DNA from: Siphonodentalium dalli
Taxonomy: Eukaryota > Mollusca > Scaphopoda > Gadilida > Siphonodentaliidae
NCBI GenBank assembly: GCA_032622095.1
Contig: CP136066.1
Coordinates: 60,852,609 to 60,916,608, forward strand
Reading direction: 5' to 3'
Length of the DNA: 64,000 nucleotides
This document shows positions 1-11,470 of this stretch, piece by piece (positions within the stretch are counted from its first letter, which is position 1; each line of letters starts with the position of its first letter). The position numbers and the translations under genes are program-made. The notes below the pieces were generated by a model. The model was not told the DNA's origin, made no database searches, and worked only from the letters and a program-made list of their open reading frames with translations.

Positions 1-245
1 TCCCCCCTTCCTAGGAACGACAGACAACGCATTCTTTGTTTCGTGAAATCTCTCTACGATAACATTGCATTGAATTTAAAACAAACGCTCCCCGTCGGGA
101 AATCTGTCTTCGGGTCGTTGTTGTTGGCGTCACGGCTCCCCGAAAACTCTCACATTGCCGAAAACGTGTATTTAGTAATATCGTTGTTGTTGATATTTAC
201 GGCTTGGGGGCTATTTTCTTATTTAGCAAGTTTGAGCTCAATCGG
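1..245 (+). other. Open frame at window edge, possible terminal exon
   Basis: Frame 1 is open from the first base to a TAG at 243-245 (about 80 codons) and ends in a hydrophobic stretch (YLVISLLLIFTAWGLFSYLA) that could span a membrane. It has no ATG near the start, so if real it would be a 3' exon. The last 21 bases of the frame (225-245) recur downstream at 294-314 and partly at 644-662, outside any frame, which argues that at least the end is repeat sequence. The product is not recognised. Confidence 0.15.
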
Positions 246-662
246 TTAGAGTCTATAAAGGACACACTCACATATATGACACTTCCCGTAGGTAGCAAGT
301 TTGAGCTCAATCGGCATTCCCTGGAATTTCCCGTAGATTGGCAGATTCCAGTAGCTTTATAACGGTATATCTGGGGAGAAATCTGATGCTATATTCGTGA
401 TTATCTGGGATGAATAAATTTCGAGCGATAACGTTTGCGTTCCCGTATAACTCTGCAGATGCGAATAACGTTGAATGGGAAACAGACGCTCTTTATAGAG
501 ACGCGTCAAAAACAAACGCTCATTAAATAATCACTTGATTAACCCCCGCCGTGCCTTTGACGTGATTTGAGATTGGAGAACGGATGCTCTGAGCTTCTCT
601 AAACCGCGACCACGGTCGTGTCGGTGGGATTTGACACTTACATAGGAAGTTTGAGCTCAATC
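225..662 (+). repeat. Three copies of a 19-21-bp motif
   Basis: The motif AGCAAGTTTGAGCTCAATCG occurs at 225-245 and 294-314, and a close copy lies at 644-662. The spacing is irregular, so this is a dispersed short repeat rather than a tandem array. The rest of 246-1338 shows no gene; it has a GGGCGC-GAA-GCGCCC mini-hairpin at about 900-914. Confidence 0.5.
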
Positions 663-1342
663 TTTACACGCGTTTTGGATTCTATGAAGTACATATATAC
701 GAAGTCTCAAAATATATAGTATAGATTAGCATATTGTTGAGGAAATTTTCATAATCTGGTAACTTTTATTTCTAAATTATAGCCAACAACCAAGGCCATC
801 ATTGCCTTTAATTTAAATTTGTTTTCCTTGCTCAATTTAAAATCAATGTTTTTTTTAATTCATTTAAAACAAAATCAAAACTTTGAGAGGATAGTGGTTG
901 GGCGCGAAGCGCCCAGGTGGTCGAAAAGATCGAGTGATCTCCTCCTTCACCCCACGATTTGTTGTTTTGAGGATATCTGAACATAGAAAATCGTCATGTC
1001 TAACTCGGCAAAAGTTGAATTGAATCGAATTGAATGTTGTATGGGGAAGAGCCCACGAGCTTTAATACGGGGTATGGGAGAGTGCCGAGGTGTCCCTTTA
1101 ATGTTTTTTTTTGTAGTTGCTGAGCGAGTCGTGTGGTGCGCTGAAATGAAGAACGGGGCCCGTGTTATAATGTTAAAATGGTGTTAGTTGTGTTAGTTAT
1201 GCCAGACTATCTTGCAATCAGGCATTATGGATATTCAATATTCAATCAAAACTTTTAAAAACTAACGCCGTTATAACATCCGCCTGATGTTGCCGAAGAT
1301 AACTAATAGTATAGAGCATCTTAGAGAAGGTTGGTTGATTAA

Positions 1343-1621
1343 CCCTTTACCCAACAGAAGGGCCCTGTGCCAAATGCATTCTCTTATATATGCGAGTCGT
1401 CCATAGGTCGCCTCGCATATATAAGAGAATGCATTGGCTTAACACATTAAAAATTATAAAATTGTTAAAGAATGTAAGAAAAAATGGTAAAAAGTGTTAA
1501 AAAAAGATTTGTTTTAGGCCAATGCATTCTCTTATATATGCGAGGCGACCTATGGTCGACTCGCATATATAAGAGAATGCATTGGCACAGGGCATAACTG
1601 TAACTATCACAATGTGGTCAC
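1343..1621 (-). mobile_element. TTAA-flanked double-hairpin MITE, truncated copy
   Basis: Begins CCCTTTACCCAACAGAA immediately after TTAA (1339-1342), then contains the 230-bp core 1363-1592 bounded by CCCTGTGCC and GGCACAGGG. The core is two 69-bp palindromes separated by an AT-rich linker. Homology to the copy at 6744-7136 (opposite orientation) stops near 1621 in CACAATGTGGTCA, so the distal end is lost. No coding capacity. TTAA target sites and a CCC start are typical of piggyBac-type elements; that assignment is inference. Confidence 0.8.
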
Positions 1622-1945
1622 CCCGAGTCACTGCACTCAATTCGGTCCAGGGGTTTGAGAGGGAAATCGCGAACAGACAGATAGATGTAGACAGACAGCT
1701 CATATATACTCTTATATCTAAATTTATATAGATTACACTTCTTGATTACATGTGTAACTTACATATATATCTTGCTGATGGTATCTTTTATTATCAAAAA
1801 TAAAAGCAGCTCAAGTAACTCCCACATAGAAGTAAAAAGATATACCCAGTATATAGAGCAGAGAAAACTGAAATTTCTTGAACAGGTATATGTGACGTAT
1901 ATTTTATGAAATAAAGCATTTTGACTTGATTTAACTTGACTTTGA

Positions 1946-2120
1946 GTCATAGGGAGCCTCGCATATAATATAATACATTGGCCTAAAAATTTACCTTGAC
2001 GTTGTAAGCCAGTGCATTCTCCTATATTGTGAGGCCCCCTATGAGAGACTCGCATATATAAGATAATTAATTGGCACACGATTTTTAATGCTGCACCAGC
2101 GCAGCTTCAGTCATGAAAGG
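1946..2120 (-). mobile_element. Related hairpin MITE, subfamily 2, partial
   Basis: Matches the complete subfamily-2 copy at 12270-12480. Shared parts are a first palindromic half beginning AGGGAGCCTCGCATATA, the linker TTTACCTTGAC, a second half with GCCAGTGCATTCTC, and the terminal block ending in CAGTCATGAAAGGA. The left TIR is not visible. Confidence 0.6.
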
Positions 2121-2329
2121 ATTATACTCACCTGCACACATAAGTATGCACTAACTGTTACTAACTTATATAGGCATATCACTTTGCCGTTCAAAATGTA
2201 TGGGAAACGTTTATACCTACAACGTGCCTTTATGCCTATAAGTGGCGATTAACAACATTTGTTTCACAATGACCATTAATACTTTATTAGGGACATGATC
2301 ATGGTACAAGGTACGATATTGTTTTCCGC

Positions 2330-2781
2330 TTAAAGATGCATAATCCGATTAAGCGCCCTTCAATTACTATTTATTTAGATTCGGGGGTAAAACATATTTG
2401 AGTCGAGTCGAGGAACCCACCTATCAAAGCTCAGAGTTATCTATAGATATCGATTTTGGAAATATATTATTTTGCACCATCGAGACTTATCAGTGGCCCA
2501 GTAAAAAGTCGATGATCCGACGGTCTCGGACCAAATTGCGGATGAAGATGGATAACTCTAATATAAAGAAGCTTTGTGTTGATAATAAGACCAAATTTCG
2601 TCGAACAAAATGTTGATAAATAACACGTTTCCAGCAATTTTATACTATCGTTGACAATGGTTAGCATTATTTTTGGGCAATTAATCAATTCTGATAACTG
2701 AAGCGGCTTTTCTAAAAATGTTGTTGTTGTTGTTGGAATCTGATTATATGGGGACCATCAAATCGGATTGAGTAACTTTAA
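2330..2781 (+). mobile_element. MITE of the TTAAAG...CTTTAA family, variant B
   Basis: Ends are TTAAAGATGCATAATCCGAT and ATCGGATTGAGTAACTTTAA, an imperfect TIR. Inside are the family landmarks: a TTCGGGGGTAAAA block, GAGTCGAGGAACCCA, CAAAGCTCAGAGTTAT and (GTT)n before GGAATCTGATTATATGGGGACC. The other full variant-B copy is 60642-61009 and a 3' half is at 25480-25695. The short frames in it (for example 2398-2616) are by-products. Confidence 0.75.
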
Positions 2782-2930
2782 ACTCACTCACCTGCACACA
2801 AAACGGATGCAATAACTGTATTTCCTCCCATTTTAATCTGAAATCGAGTTGAAAAATTCAGTTGCGTACTGATTGAATCACGGAACTATATGAGAGCGGA
2901 CTTTCGCTCGATCGTTTGCTTCTATCACTG
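2782..2930. other. Unassigned spacer
   Basis: No gene or clear repeat boundary is seen. The motif CTCACCTGCACACA at the left also occurs near 2128, just after another MITE. Confidence 0.3.
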
Positions 2931-5860
2931 AACACCCCTTTACGATCGTCTGCTTACAATACCAAAAAATAATCCATTCCAATGACGTGTACAATAGAAC
3001 TGAGCGGACGAATCAATTCCGGATACGGGGACGTCACGTGGAGGTTCGGTCCGATTGTTTTCAACCGAACTACGGAAAATTCTCGATGGATAGAATGTCA
3101 CAATGCCATGTAACGGTCATCGAGTGTGTTAACCTCTTCTACGCCAAATATTCATTGACGAGTAGTTCCCGTATAGGAAATATTCTAATAATGTTATCTG
3201 AAAATTCCCCACCAATAAATATGAACCATTCTGCCCTTATATTAATTTAATAGATCATTCCAATATATACACTGCTATAACTGTGTGGGAGAATCCATTT
3301 AGTATAGAAAGGATTAATGACACATTTCTATGGACGTTTTGTTTCTTGTCTGTCAAATCGATCTCATCCAACGGTTGTTGCATTGGTCGAATTCTGCGTA
3401 CCCATTGTCCATTACGAAGACAGGGACGCAAAGTGGGGGTTCGGTTCGATTGTTTTCAACTGATCTACGGAAAATTCTCGGTGGATATATATAGAATGTC
3501 ACAATGCCATGTAAATGTCATCGAGTGTGCTGGTCCTTTATATACTAAACACTCGAGTATAGTTATTCCTGAATAGAACGTCACAATACCATGCTAATGG
3601 CGCCTCGAGTGTGTAAACCCCTTAATTTAAACTTATTTATTGTCATGTATAATGGATGCATTAATACATAAATATCAGGGATTGGGGACAAGTTCTGAAA
3701 ACATAGGTTATAGAAACGGTTAACTAATGCAACATTTCAATTGTTTCTTGTCTGTCAAAGCCATATCTGTATATAGTTGTTATTTTTGTTTTGACTTGAA
3801 ACATATTTTATTTGTATAATATACAAAAGGGATTGGGGCACAAGTTTTTACAACTTATGAAGCCCCTCTCCCGATACAATAATAACATACATGTAATCAA
3901 GATGACGGTATAAACGTATTTACATGATGATCAGTTTTGAGATATATAATTTGTATTGCCTTCCAGAGGTTGTGGAGATTTGTGTTTAAAACAATGTGGC
4001 TACATTATGAATATTTGGCACGATAAACGAGTGCTAATATAATCTATTGGTGTATGTTCGGAGGTTAGAAAAAAATAATAGTAGACAGTCATGTACTCGG
4101 TTTTGGTTTTTTGTATCGCTCTGGAAGACAGTACTGACAATTAATAAGAACGTGCATGTTTGTGGGGGAGGTTGGTCCATTTGTGAGATAATGCCACATA
4201 CAAAATTGAAATTTCGGAAGCACCTTTAAGTGTATTCAAAACTAATATACATATAGTTGTTAAATTGGTCGAATTCTGCGTACCGGTTGTCGCTATGTCG
4301 CAGAACATCGTCCAATTCAAATCGGATATATCCTTGAGTTCTCTAGAATTATTTTAAAGGGAATTGGTCTGAAAGGACCTGGTGTCACCTCCGACAACAA
4401 TCATTGTCGATGATCGAGTGACCAAATGTAATGCAACATAAAGATGATGTATTCAACTATTAGGTTAGGTTTTGTTTTCAACGAACAATGCTCGATTGAT
4501 AGAATGTCACAATACCATGCTAACGGTGCATCGAGTGTGTTAACCTCTTGATTTAAACATATTTATTATCATGTATAATGGATGCATTAATACATAAATA
4601 TAAGGGAATGGAGGACAAGTTCTGAGTATAGTATAAACAGGTTTTTTGTACTTTGGTGTTAATCTCTTCTAGGCCAAATACTCATTGACGAGTAGTTCCC
4701 TTGTAGGAAATGTTCTAATAATGTTATCTGAACATTTCCCACCAATGGATATGAATCATTCTGGTCTTATGTTATCTGTTTTCAGTCTGTCGTCTGCTTA
4801 TATATCACGAAGACCACCACCCCACATTATTAAATAATATATCATTCCAGTAATCCTGCTATAACTGTGTGGGAGAATCCATATTTAGTATAAACAGGGT
4901 TAATGATACAGTTATATATGCACGTTTTTTTGTTCTTCTCTGTCCAATCGATTTCATCCGATGGTTCTTAAATTGGTCGAATTCTGCGTACCTGTTGTAG
5001 CTATGTCACAGAATCTCGTCCAATTCAAATCTTATATAATCTTGAGTATTTAATCCAGTTCTATATAATTATTCTGAAAGGAATTTGTCTGAAAGGTGTC
5101 ACCTCTGATAACAATATCGAGCGACTTAATGTAATGCTACATAAAGATAATGTATGCACCTATTAGGTTAGGTTTTGTTTTCAACCGAACAAGGAAAATA
5201 ATCGACGGATATAATTTCACAATGCCATGTAACGGTGCCTCGAGTGTGTTGTTCTTTATATATATACTAAAAACTCGGGTGGTTATTACTGACTAGAACG
5301 TCACAATGGCATGCTAGCGATGCCTCGAGTGTGTTAAACCCTTCTACGCCAAATATTCATTGGCGAGTAGTTCTCTCAGAAAATGTTTAAATAATGTTAT
5401 CTGAACATTTCCCACCAATTAATACAAATCATTGTGCTCTTATATTATCTGTTTTTAGTCTGTCTTTTGTTTATATATTCTGAATACCCCTCCAAATTAA
5501 TAATAGATCATTCCAATATATACACTGTTATAACTGGATGTGAAAATCCATTTAGTATAGACACGGTAAAATAATGAAACATTTCAATTGTTCATTGTTT
5601 CTTGTCTGTCAAGTCGATATCTTCCTATGGTTGTTACATTGGTCGAATTATGCGTACCTGTTGTCGCTATGCCACAGAACCTCGTCCAATTCAAATACAG
5701 CACTGTGTAGCTTCCATCCAAATCTGAAAACAATACCGAGTGACTATATGTAATGCTATTTAAAGATGATGTACTACGTGCAGCTATTATGTTAGGTTAA
5801 ACATATTTTTATTGCCAATACAAAAGTATATGACAGACAGGGATTGGGGCACAAATGCTA
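2931..5860 (+). repeat. Degenerate ~700-bp tandem repeat block, about four units
   Basis: Landmark phrases recur in order. TTGGTCGAATTCTGCGTACC is at 3383, 4265 and 4973, and as a variant at 5639. GAATGTCACAATGCCATG-type blocks followed by CGAGTGTGTTAACC are at about 3092, 3496, 4502, 5212 and 5298. GACGAGTAGTTCCC followed by AATAATGTTATCTGAA is at about 3157, 4688 and 5362. Intervals of 660-880 bp show units that have diverged and gained or lost pieces. No reading frame is conserved between units, so it looks non-coding. The short frames at 2987-3250 and 3283-3576 lie in it. Confidence 0.65.
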
Positions 5861-6146
5861 ACCACTTAGCTAGCACCAGCTCCTCACAATTTAAGAATAC
5901 GTAATGATGCGGCAATATAATTTGACATTAAGTATTAAGCTGACAACACGCAACAAGGGTTCACACTGTCATAGGCCAAATTGGACTACCAATCAGTACC
6001 AATGGCCAATTATTTTGCGAAAATGTTTTTCTTTTTTCCAAAATCGGAAATATAATTAAGAAAAACCCAAATTGATTTTGTAACGGGAGTGACACGAGAA
6101 TCAAATTTATATTATGATCATCTACTAATTTTCTAAGATTCAGCTT

Positions 6147-6569
6147 AAAGGTACTCAACCCGTAAAGAGGGTCCCCATCTCAACAGATTCCAACAACAAC
6201 AATCCGATCAGAGGGTCCTATATTACTATTTCTTTGGCTTTGGGGGTAAAAAATATTTGATTCGAGTCGAGGAACCCATCAAACAAAGCTCAGAGTTATT
6301 AGATATTGATTTTTCAAATTTGTTATGTTCTCGAGATCAGTACTAATAACTGCCGTAATATGCTCTGGATGTGTACTTTTAACGCAATTTTGACTGAGTT
6401 CTGGGCCAGATAGTATTCCCGATAATGAAAAATAATAGATTTCTAAAATCGATATCTAACAAATGTGAGCTTTGATGGGTGACTTCCTCGACTCGAATCA
6501 AATATTTTTGACCCCCGAAGCCATTGAAATAGTAATTGAGAGGAGTTTTATCGGGTTGAGTACCTTTAA
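6147..6569 (+). mobile_element. MITE, TTAAAGGTACTCAACCCG family
   Basis: Perfect TIRs: TTAAAGGTACTCAACCCG at the left and CGGGTTGAGTACCTTTAA at the right. The interior is a large inverted repeat: the left block TTTGGGGGTAAAAAATATTT reappears inverted on the right next to CCCCCGAAGCCATTGAAAT. Full relatives are 38383-38858 and 42928-43381. The ~86-codon minus-strand frame (6379-6639) is carried by the repeat in every copy and shows no known domain. Confidence 0.85.
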
Positions 6570-6689
6570 TAGGTAACAAAATGCACCCATGGCAGTGCAC
6601 TATAAAACAATATAATGAAACAATAATGATGATTAACACTAATGAATCCGTTGTCTGCCATAAGGCTGAATGGGAGATGGTGGATAGTG

Positions 6690-8095
6690 GACTAGTGGTA
6701 TCGAACGGCGCTTTTTTTGATATATTTGAACCATGTCAATTAACCCTTTACCCAACAAACCGGCCAAAACCGGCCAAATAAAGCTTCAACAGCCTAAAAT
6801 ATCTTCGGTCTGTCTCAATAGAACCATACACATATGGATATCATTGGAACCGTCTCCTTGACCACATTGTGATAGTTACAGTTATGCCCTGTGCCAATGC
6901 ATTCTCTTATATATGCGAGTCGACCATATGTCGCCTCGCATATATAAGAGAATGCATTGGCCTAAAAAAAAATCTTTTTTTAACACTTTTTACCATTTTT
7001 TCTTTCATTCTTTAACAATTTTATAATTTTTAATGTGTTAAGCCAATGCATTCTCTTATATATGCGAGGCGACCTATGGTCGACTCGCATATATAAGAGA
7101 ATGCATTGGCACAGGGCCGTTCTGTTGGGTAAAGGGTTAAACTCCTGGCATAATGGAGATTATTTGCTTCAATATATGGTGGAAAAAATAATTTTTGTTA
7201 TCAATGTTACCCCCACCCCTCTGCGAATCTAGCGGCCCCACATCATGGAGATGATTATGTATACGTTGACGGCAATCGGCGACAAAACTATTTCATTTTT
7301 CCTGCCCTTCGCCTTTTCTCCCCCTGCCACCAACAGAGTCATTTTAGATGATTTTAACCCACTGCATTATCTTCCTCGTAAAAATATACCCTTGTTAGAC
7401 CCCTTTAGTCCCTCATGAAGTTGTATAGAACACATACAGGCAGACATTCGCAAATACAGGCACCAAATGTGGCGTCTTTATAACCGACACGACTTGATTC
7501 TTCGTATCATTGGGGAAGAACGCGTATAATATGAATGTGGTGGAAATTGTCGCAAAAACATACTTTTATCAGTTTTAGTTACCCTCCCCTCCCTATCCTT
7601 GACTCAAGCGTTGCCACTTTTGACATATTTAAACCACCCAATTATATTTATTATGCAGATGAATGCATATAAATGCACACCTGGCTCGAACGGCACACTT
7701 TTGACTCATGTAACCCCCACAATTGGACTCCTGCTATCATGGAGATGATTATGTATACGTTTGGTGGTAATCGGCGACTGAACATATTCTTATCAAATTT
7801 AGTACCAGCCATCTCTCATTCAAACGGCAACAATGTGGCGTCTTTCAATCACACGATTATATTCATTGTATGGAGAAGAATGTGTATCAATTTGGTGGAA
7901 ATCGGTGCTAAAAATATTTTTTATCAATTTTGGTGCCCCGCTCCCATTCCATGCACCCCTGACTAGTATAGAGCGGCGCCACTGTTGTCATCTTTTAACC
8001 ACAACATTTGATTCCTCACATCATGGAGATGACTATTTATAAGTTTAGCGGAAATCGGCGACAAAAAGTTTTGATGCCCTCCCATAGTGTGAGGG
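6690..8095 (+). repeat. Degenerate ~150-bp repeat, block 1
   Basis: Units share TCGAACGGCGCCA..., CATGGAGATGATTATGTATA, GTTTGGTGGTAATCGGCGAC and TTTTATCAATTTTGGTGCCC followed by a C-rich run. They lie between about 6690 and 8095 and are interrupted by the TTAA element at 6744-7136. Block 2 (10420-11470) has the same units in the same order, including a longer module ending in AGACAGACATTCGCAA. Frames such as 7673-7966 read across units but show stops in homologous positions elsewhere. Confidence 0.7.
6744..7136 (+). mobile_element. Complete TTAA-flanked double-hairpin MITE
   Basis: Flanked by TTAA at 6740-6743 and 7137-7140. TIRs are CCCTTTACCCAACA and TGTTGGGTAAAGGG. A left arm of about 140 bp leads to a 230-bp core (6887-7116, CCCTGTGCC...GGCACAGGG) containing two 69-bp palindromes (6893-6961 and 7042-7110), the second being the inverse of the first, around an AT-rich linker. 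The element interrupts a unit of the 150-bp repeat; the uninterrupted equivalent (GTCAATTAGACTCATGG) is at about 10685-10701. No coding capacity; mobilisation in trans is inferred. Confidence 0.9.
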
Positions 8096-8201
8096 TAAAG
8101 AGTTGTACTATAGCATACATTGGTTATTAGGGATAATGGTATGCACATATATCCCGAAAATGGTACAAGACATTTTCTCGTGAAACGTTGTTAAGTAATG
8201 G

Positions 8202-8636
8202 TTAGAGCACAATAATTGTTCTTTACCAAAATCAAACGAGTCGAAGACGAGATTTATTCTGGTAAAGAACTATTCGCGTGCTCTGACCGACTTAGAGCAC
8301 AATTGATTCCACATAATGCAATCAACTGGAATTGCGCCATTGAGCGTGTTTTTGGCCACGACGTACAATCCGTGCGCTGGTCGCGATTGGACACAATAGC
8401 CGGTTAGCCACGCCAAACAACGTGATTAACATGCACTGATCCCCGTTGAATGTGAATAGATATGTCCGAAACAACACGGACTGGACCCACTTTAAAGCAC
8501 CCGTGCGATTTGTCTATTATGAGTTGCGTGTGCCTAACAATGGGATAATCACTGAGCTATTCCTTCGCCAGCCTTGGGAATTGGTGTGCTTTACCAACAA
8601 TCAGGGAACGATTGTAACAATGTGATTGTGCTCTAA
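8202..8636 (+). mobile_element. 435-bp TIR element with a decayed coding stretch
   Basis: Perfect 12-bp TIRs: TTAGAGCACAAT at 8202 and ATTGTGCTCTAA ending at 8636. The interior is less AT-rich than the surroundings and reads like protein in two plus-strand frames. One is 8216-8407 (63 codons, including NAINWNCAIERVFGHDVQSV). The other runs from about 8440 to 8626 (including HFKAPVRFVYYELRVPNNG and LFLRQPWELVCFTNNQGTI), ending at a TGA. A stop and a frame change separate them. I do not recognise the protein. No obvious target-site duplication is seen. Confidence 0.55.
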
Positions 8637-8702
8637 GTATTTATAAACAAGGCGCGGACTTTGATTGCTGGTGTTGGAGTCCGACCAAACGCGTACAATG
8701 TA

Positions 8703-9907
8703 CACTGTTGAAAAAAATACCGCCGTTTTAACGATCTGAGACCGCGCAACATCGCTGCCAACATTTGACCGTTAAACATACGGTCAGGCCGTAGCATATT
8801 CCACGGTATAAAACCTCCAAGTAACTGGCAGACCTTAACCAATAACTGTCAGACCGTTGTATTTTTTACGGTTCAGCACCGTTTAATTAATATCAAGACC
8901 GTAACTAATAAAGGTCAGACCCATGGTATTTTTCATGTGTCAATACCAATTTTTGCTCTTAATTTACCACAGAATTAGCCATATTCCCATGGTGACAATA
9001 TGATTTCCCGGTAGGCATTACGATTCATATGTTTTTGAATGGTCGAAACTAGTATTATTCGTAACTAAAAAATACATCTTAGTTCTTATGTTACGATCAT
9101 AGTTTTGATGAAATGTAAATCCTCAATGCTTAAAGTGATAGACAATACTTATGAAACTTTGCAGTTTGCAGAAGATCAAGCTTGTTATCTGCCTCCTAGA
9201 ATTTAATCCGGAAAAGGCTGCGCACGCGTAATGTGTTCGCCTTTCACTAACTACTGTATAAATATGGCTGTAAATAAAAAAAGACACTAGTAATAGCTGA
9301 TAAGCCAACCCATCACTATTCAGTTATGAGTAATACTAATTTCGACCATTCTGAAACATGAATCGGCATACCCTTTTAAGCCATAAAAAGAACAAAGCTA
9401 CATGTTTCACAGTTAAAACTCAAATTTATGTACATGTAAAATTAAAATATCTTAATGGCATAATTTTTGGTAACACATAAGGCGTGAAATTGTCCATTCA
9501 CTTGTAAACCCAGCTTTTGTTTTAACAGGTGAATCCGTACATCATGACAATACAGTACCAGTCAGAAGAAGTGGTATTTTTAGGAATGAGAATTACGTAC
9601 ATGTGTACTCATCAATAAATACCGACCCAATTAACATAGAATTAATGCCGATATTATATACATATTAAATATCAGCAGAGTAAGATTCAGTCATACTGTA
9701 TGGAGTCATTGCCGTATATAATATGGTCGCCGATAAATCTACTATTGAATTTTGACGGAATGACTTTGAATCACGAAAATATTTAATTTAGACAATTTTC
9801 ATGGGCACATAAAATAACGGTAAAACGCCGTCAAACTGATAAAACGGTACGGGACCGTCGATTATGACGGCCCGAAACCGTCGAACCGAAAATAATTTCT
9901 AACAGTG
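8703..9907 (-). mobile_element. TA-flanked TIR element (CACTGTTAGAAA family), copy 1
   Basis: Ends CACTGTTGAAAAAAATACCG and TTTCTAACAGTG, each followed by TA, a Tc1/mariner-like target. Subterminal regions are rich in ACGGT/ACCGT words. It is the reverse complement of copy 2 (37196-39692). It carries ~480 bp at about 9048-9530 that copy 2 lacks. It keeps only one end (about 9559-9583, starting CAGTACCAGTCAGAAGAAG) of the second TIR element that is whole inside copy 2. No intact transposase frame. Confidence 0.8.
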
Positions 9908-9917
9908 TATATATATA
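9907..9917 (+). promoter_or_regulatory. Possible TATA box at transposon junction
   Basis: The last base of the TIR element and its target TA are followed directly by TATATATAG, about 60 bp before the ATG at 9978. A TATA element at this spacing could drive the short frame downstream, but such AT runs are common here. Confidence 0.2.
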
Positions 9918-9977
9918 GCTATTAACGGCAAGCCAGAGTCATTCTTTAGTTAGCAAAAACTGTCAACAGTTGACGCA

Positions 9978-10250
9978 ATGGATGTTTTCAAAAGTGCCAG
10001 AGCCACTTGTCTTGCTGTGGTCGATTTATTATTATTTATTTATTTATTATGTGTCGATTTTACTCATCAACTGTCGTCACAAACACTTTCCGAGTACAGT
10101 GACGACATTTACGAGTACACTGGATGCTGTCGGTACCTCCGGGTCACAATGACGTTTTGTTGGCCATCGATCTTGTTGGTTCATTTAGAAAGATCCCTCA
10201 TTGTGCAACAATATATGTATCTCCTATTTAGAATGATATATATACTTTGA
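9978..10250 (+). CDS. Small ORF with signal-peptide-like N terminus, unrecognised
   Basis: A 90-codon frame begins with ATG at 9978. Residues 1-30 (MDVFKSARATCLAVVDLLLF onward) look like a signal peptide or anchor, followed by an acidic, Tyr-rich segment (SEYSDDIYEYTGCC). Later codons look less protein-like, so if real this may be a first exon ending near the TACCTCCGG|GTCACA or TGTCG|GTACC sites around 10130-10143. A TATA-like run lies about 60 bp upstream. No domain is recognised and there is no second exon I can join to it. Confidence 0.25.
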   Translation: MDVFKSARATCLAVVDLLLFIYLLCVDFTHQLSSQTLSEYSDDIYEYTGCCRYLRVTMTFCWPSILLVHLERSLIVQQYMYLLFRMIYIL

Positions 10251-10419
10251 ATGCTTTCGTCAATGTATCTGTTTTGCTAGTTAACTATATAAATGCCCTG
10301 ATCCCCGTCCCCATATACATATACCATTGGAGAATATATAATTGTTGAAGTGACTTAATTGTGTCACCATTTGTCGAGGTTTTGAAATTTGAACACAAAA
10401 ATTTCCTTAGAACAAATTA

Positions 10420-11470
10420 TGGAGATGACTAAATATAACTCTGGTGGATATTGGCGACTAAAACTTTTATATCAATGGTAGTGCCCCTCCTCTCTCCAAC
10501 CCTGACACAAACGGCATCAACCGTGACGTCTTTAATCCACATGATTTGATTAATCGTATCATTGGCGAACAACGTGTATGAATATGGTGGAAATTTGTGC
10601 TAAATATATTTGTATCAGCTTTGGTGTCCCTCCCCACCCGATTCATGACTCGAACGGCGCCAATTTTGGCATAGTTAAACCACGTCAATTAGACTCATGG
10701 TATAATGGAGATGATTTGTATCAATTTGAAACGGCGCTAAAAATAGATTTTTAAAAATCAATTTTGGTTCAGCTCCCCCTTCTGTAACTCGAGCGGCGCC
10801 ATATCATAGAGATGCATGATTATGTATAAGTTTGGTCGAAATCGGCGACATAACTGTTCCATTATTTTTGCTGCCCTCCCCATCCCCCTGCCACCAACAG
10901 AGTTAATTTAGATGAGTACAACTCGCATCATTATATTCTTCGTAAAAAGTTACCATGTTTGACCGCTTTGGTCCCTCGTGAAGTTATTTAGAACACAGAC
11001 AGACAGACATTCGCAATACAGTCACCAAAATGTGGCAGCTTTAACCCACACGACTTAATTCATCGTATCGTTGGAGAAGAACGTGTATATATGAATGTGC
11101 TGGAAATTGGCGCTAAACTTGATTTTTTTTATCAGTTTTGGTGATCCTCGATCCCTCCCTATACCTGACTCAAGCGGTGCCGTGCCTCCCTCTCCATGCA
11201 CCCCATGATTCCTAATATCATGGAGATGGTTGTGTATAAGTTTGGGGTGGAAATCAGCGACAAAATGTTTTGCTGCCCCTCCACTTTTTCTGCCCCTGAC
11301 AACAACAGAGTCACTTTAGAAAATCCTAACCCGCACCATTATCTTTTTCGTAAAAATGTACCCCTCTTAGACCCCTTTGGTGCAATCTAGATGGTCCCCC
11401 GTGAATCCCCATAGAACACAGACAGGCAGACAGACATTCGCAAATATAGATATAGATTCAAGATTCATTA
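10420..11470 (+). repeat. Degenerate ~150-bp repeat, block 2
   Basis: Same units as block 1: TATGGAGATGACTAAATATA, GGTGGATATTGGCGACTAAA, TCGAACGGCGCCAATTTTGG. The module CTGCCACCAACAGAGT...AGACAGACATTCGCAA is present twice (10801-11023 and 11217-11450). The unit at about 10640-10760 is the empty-site relative of the insertion at 6744. The block shows no conserved frame. Confidence 0.7.
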
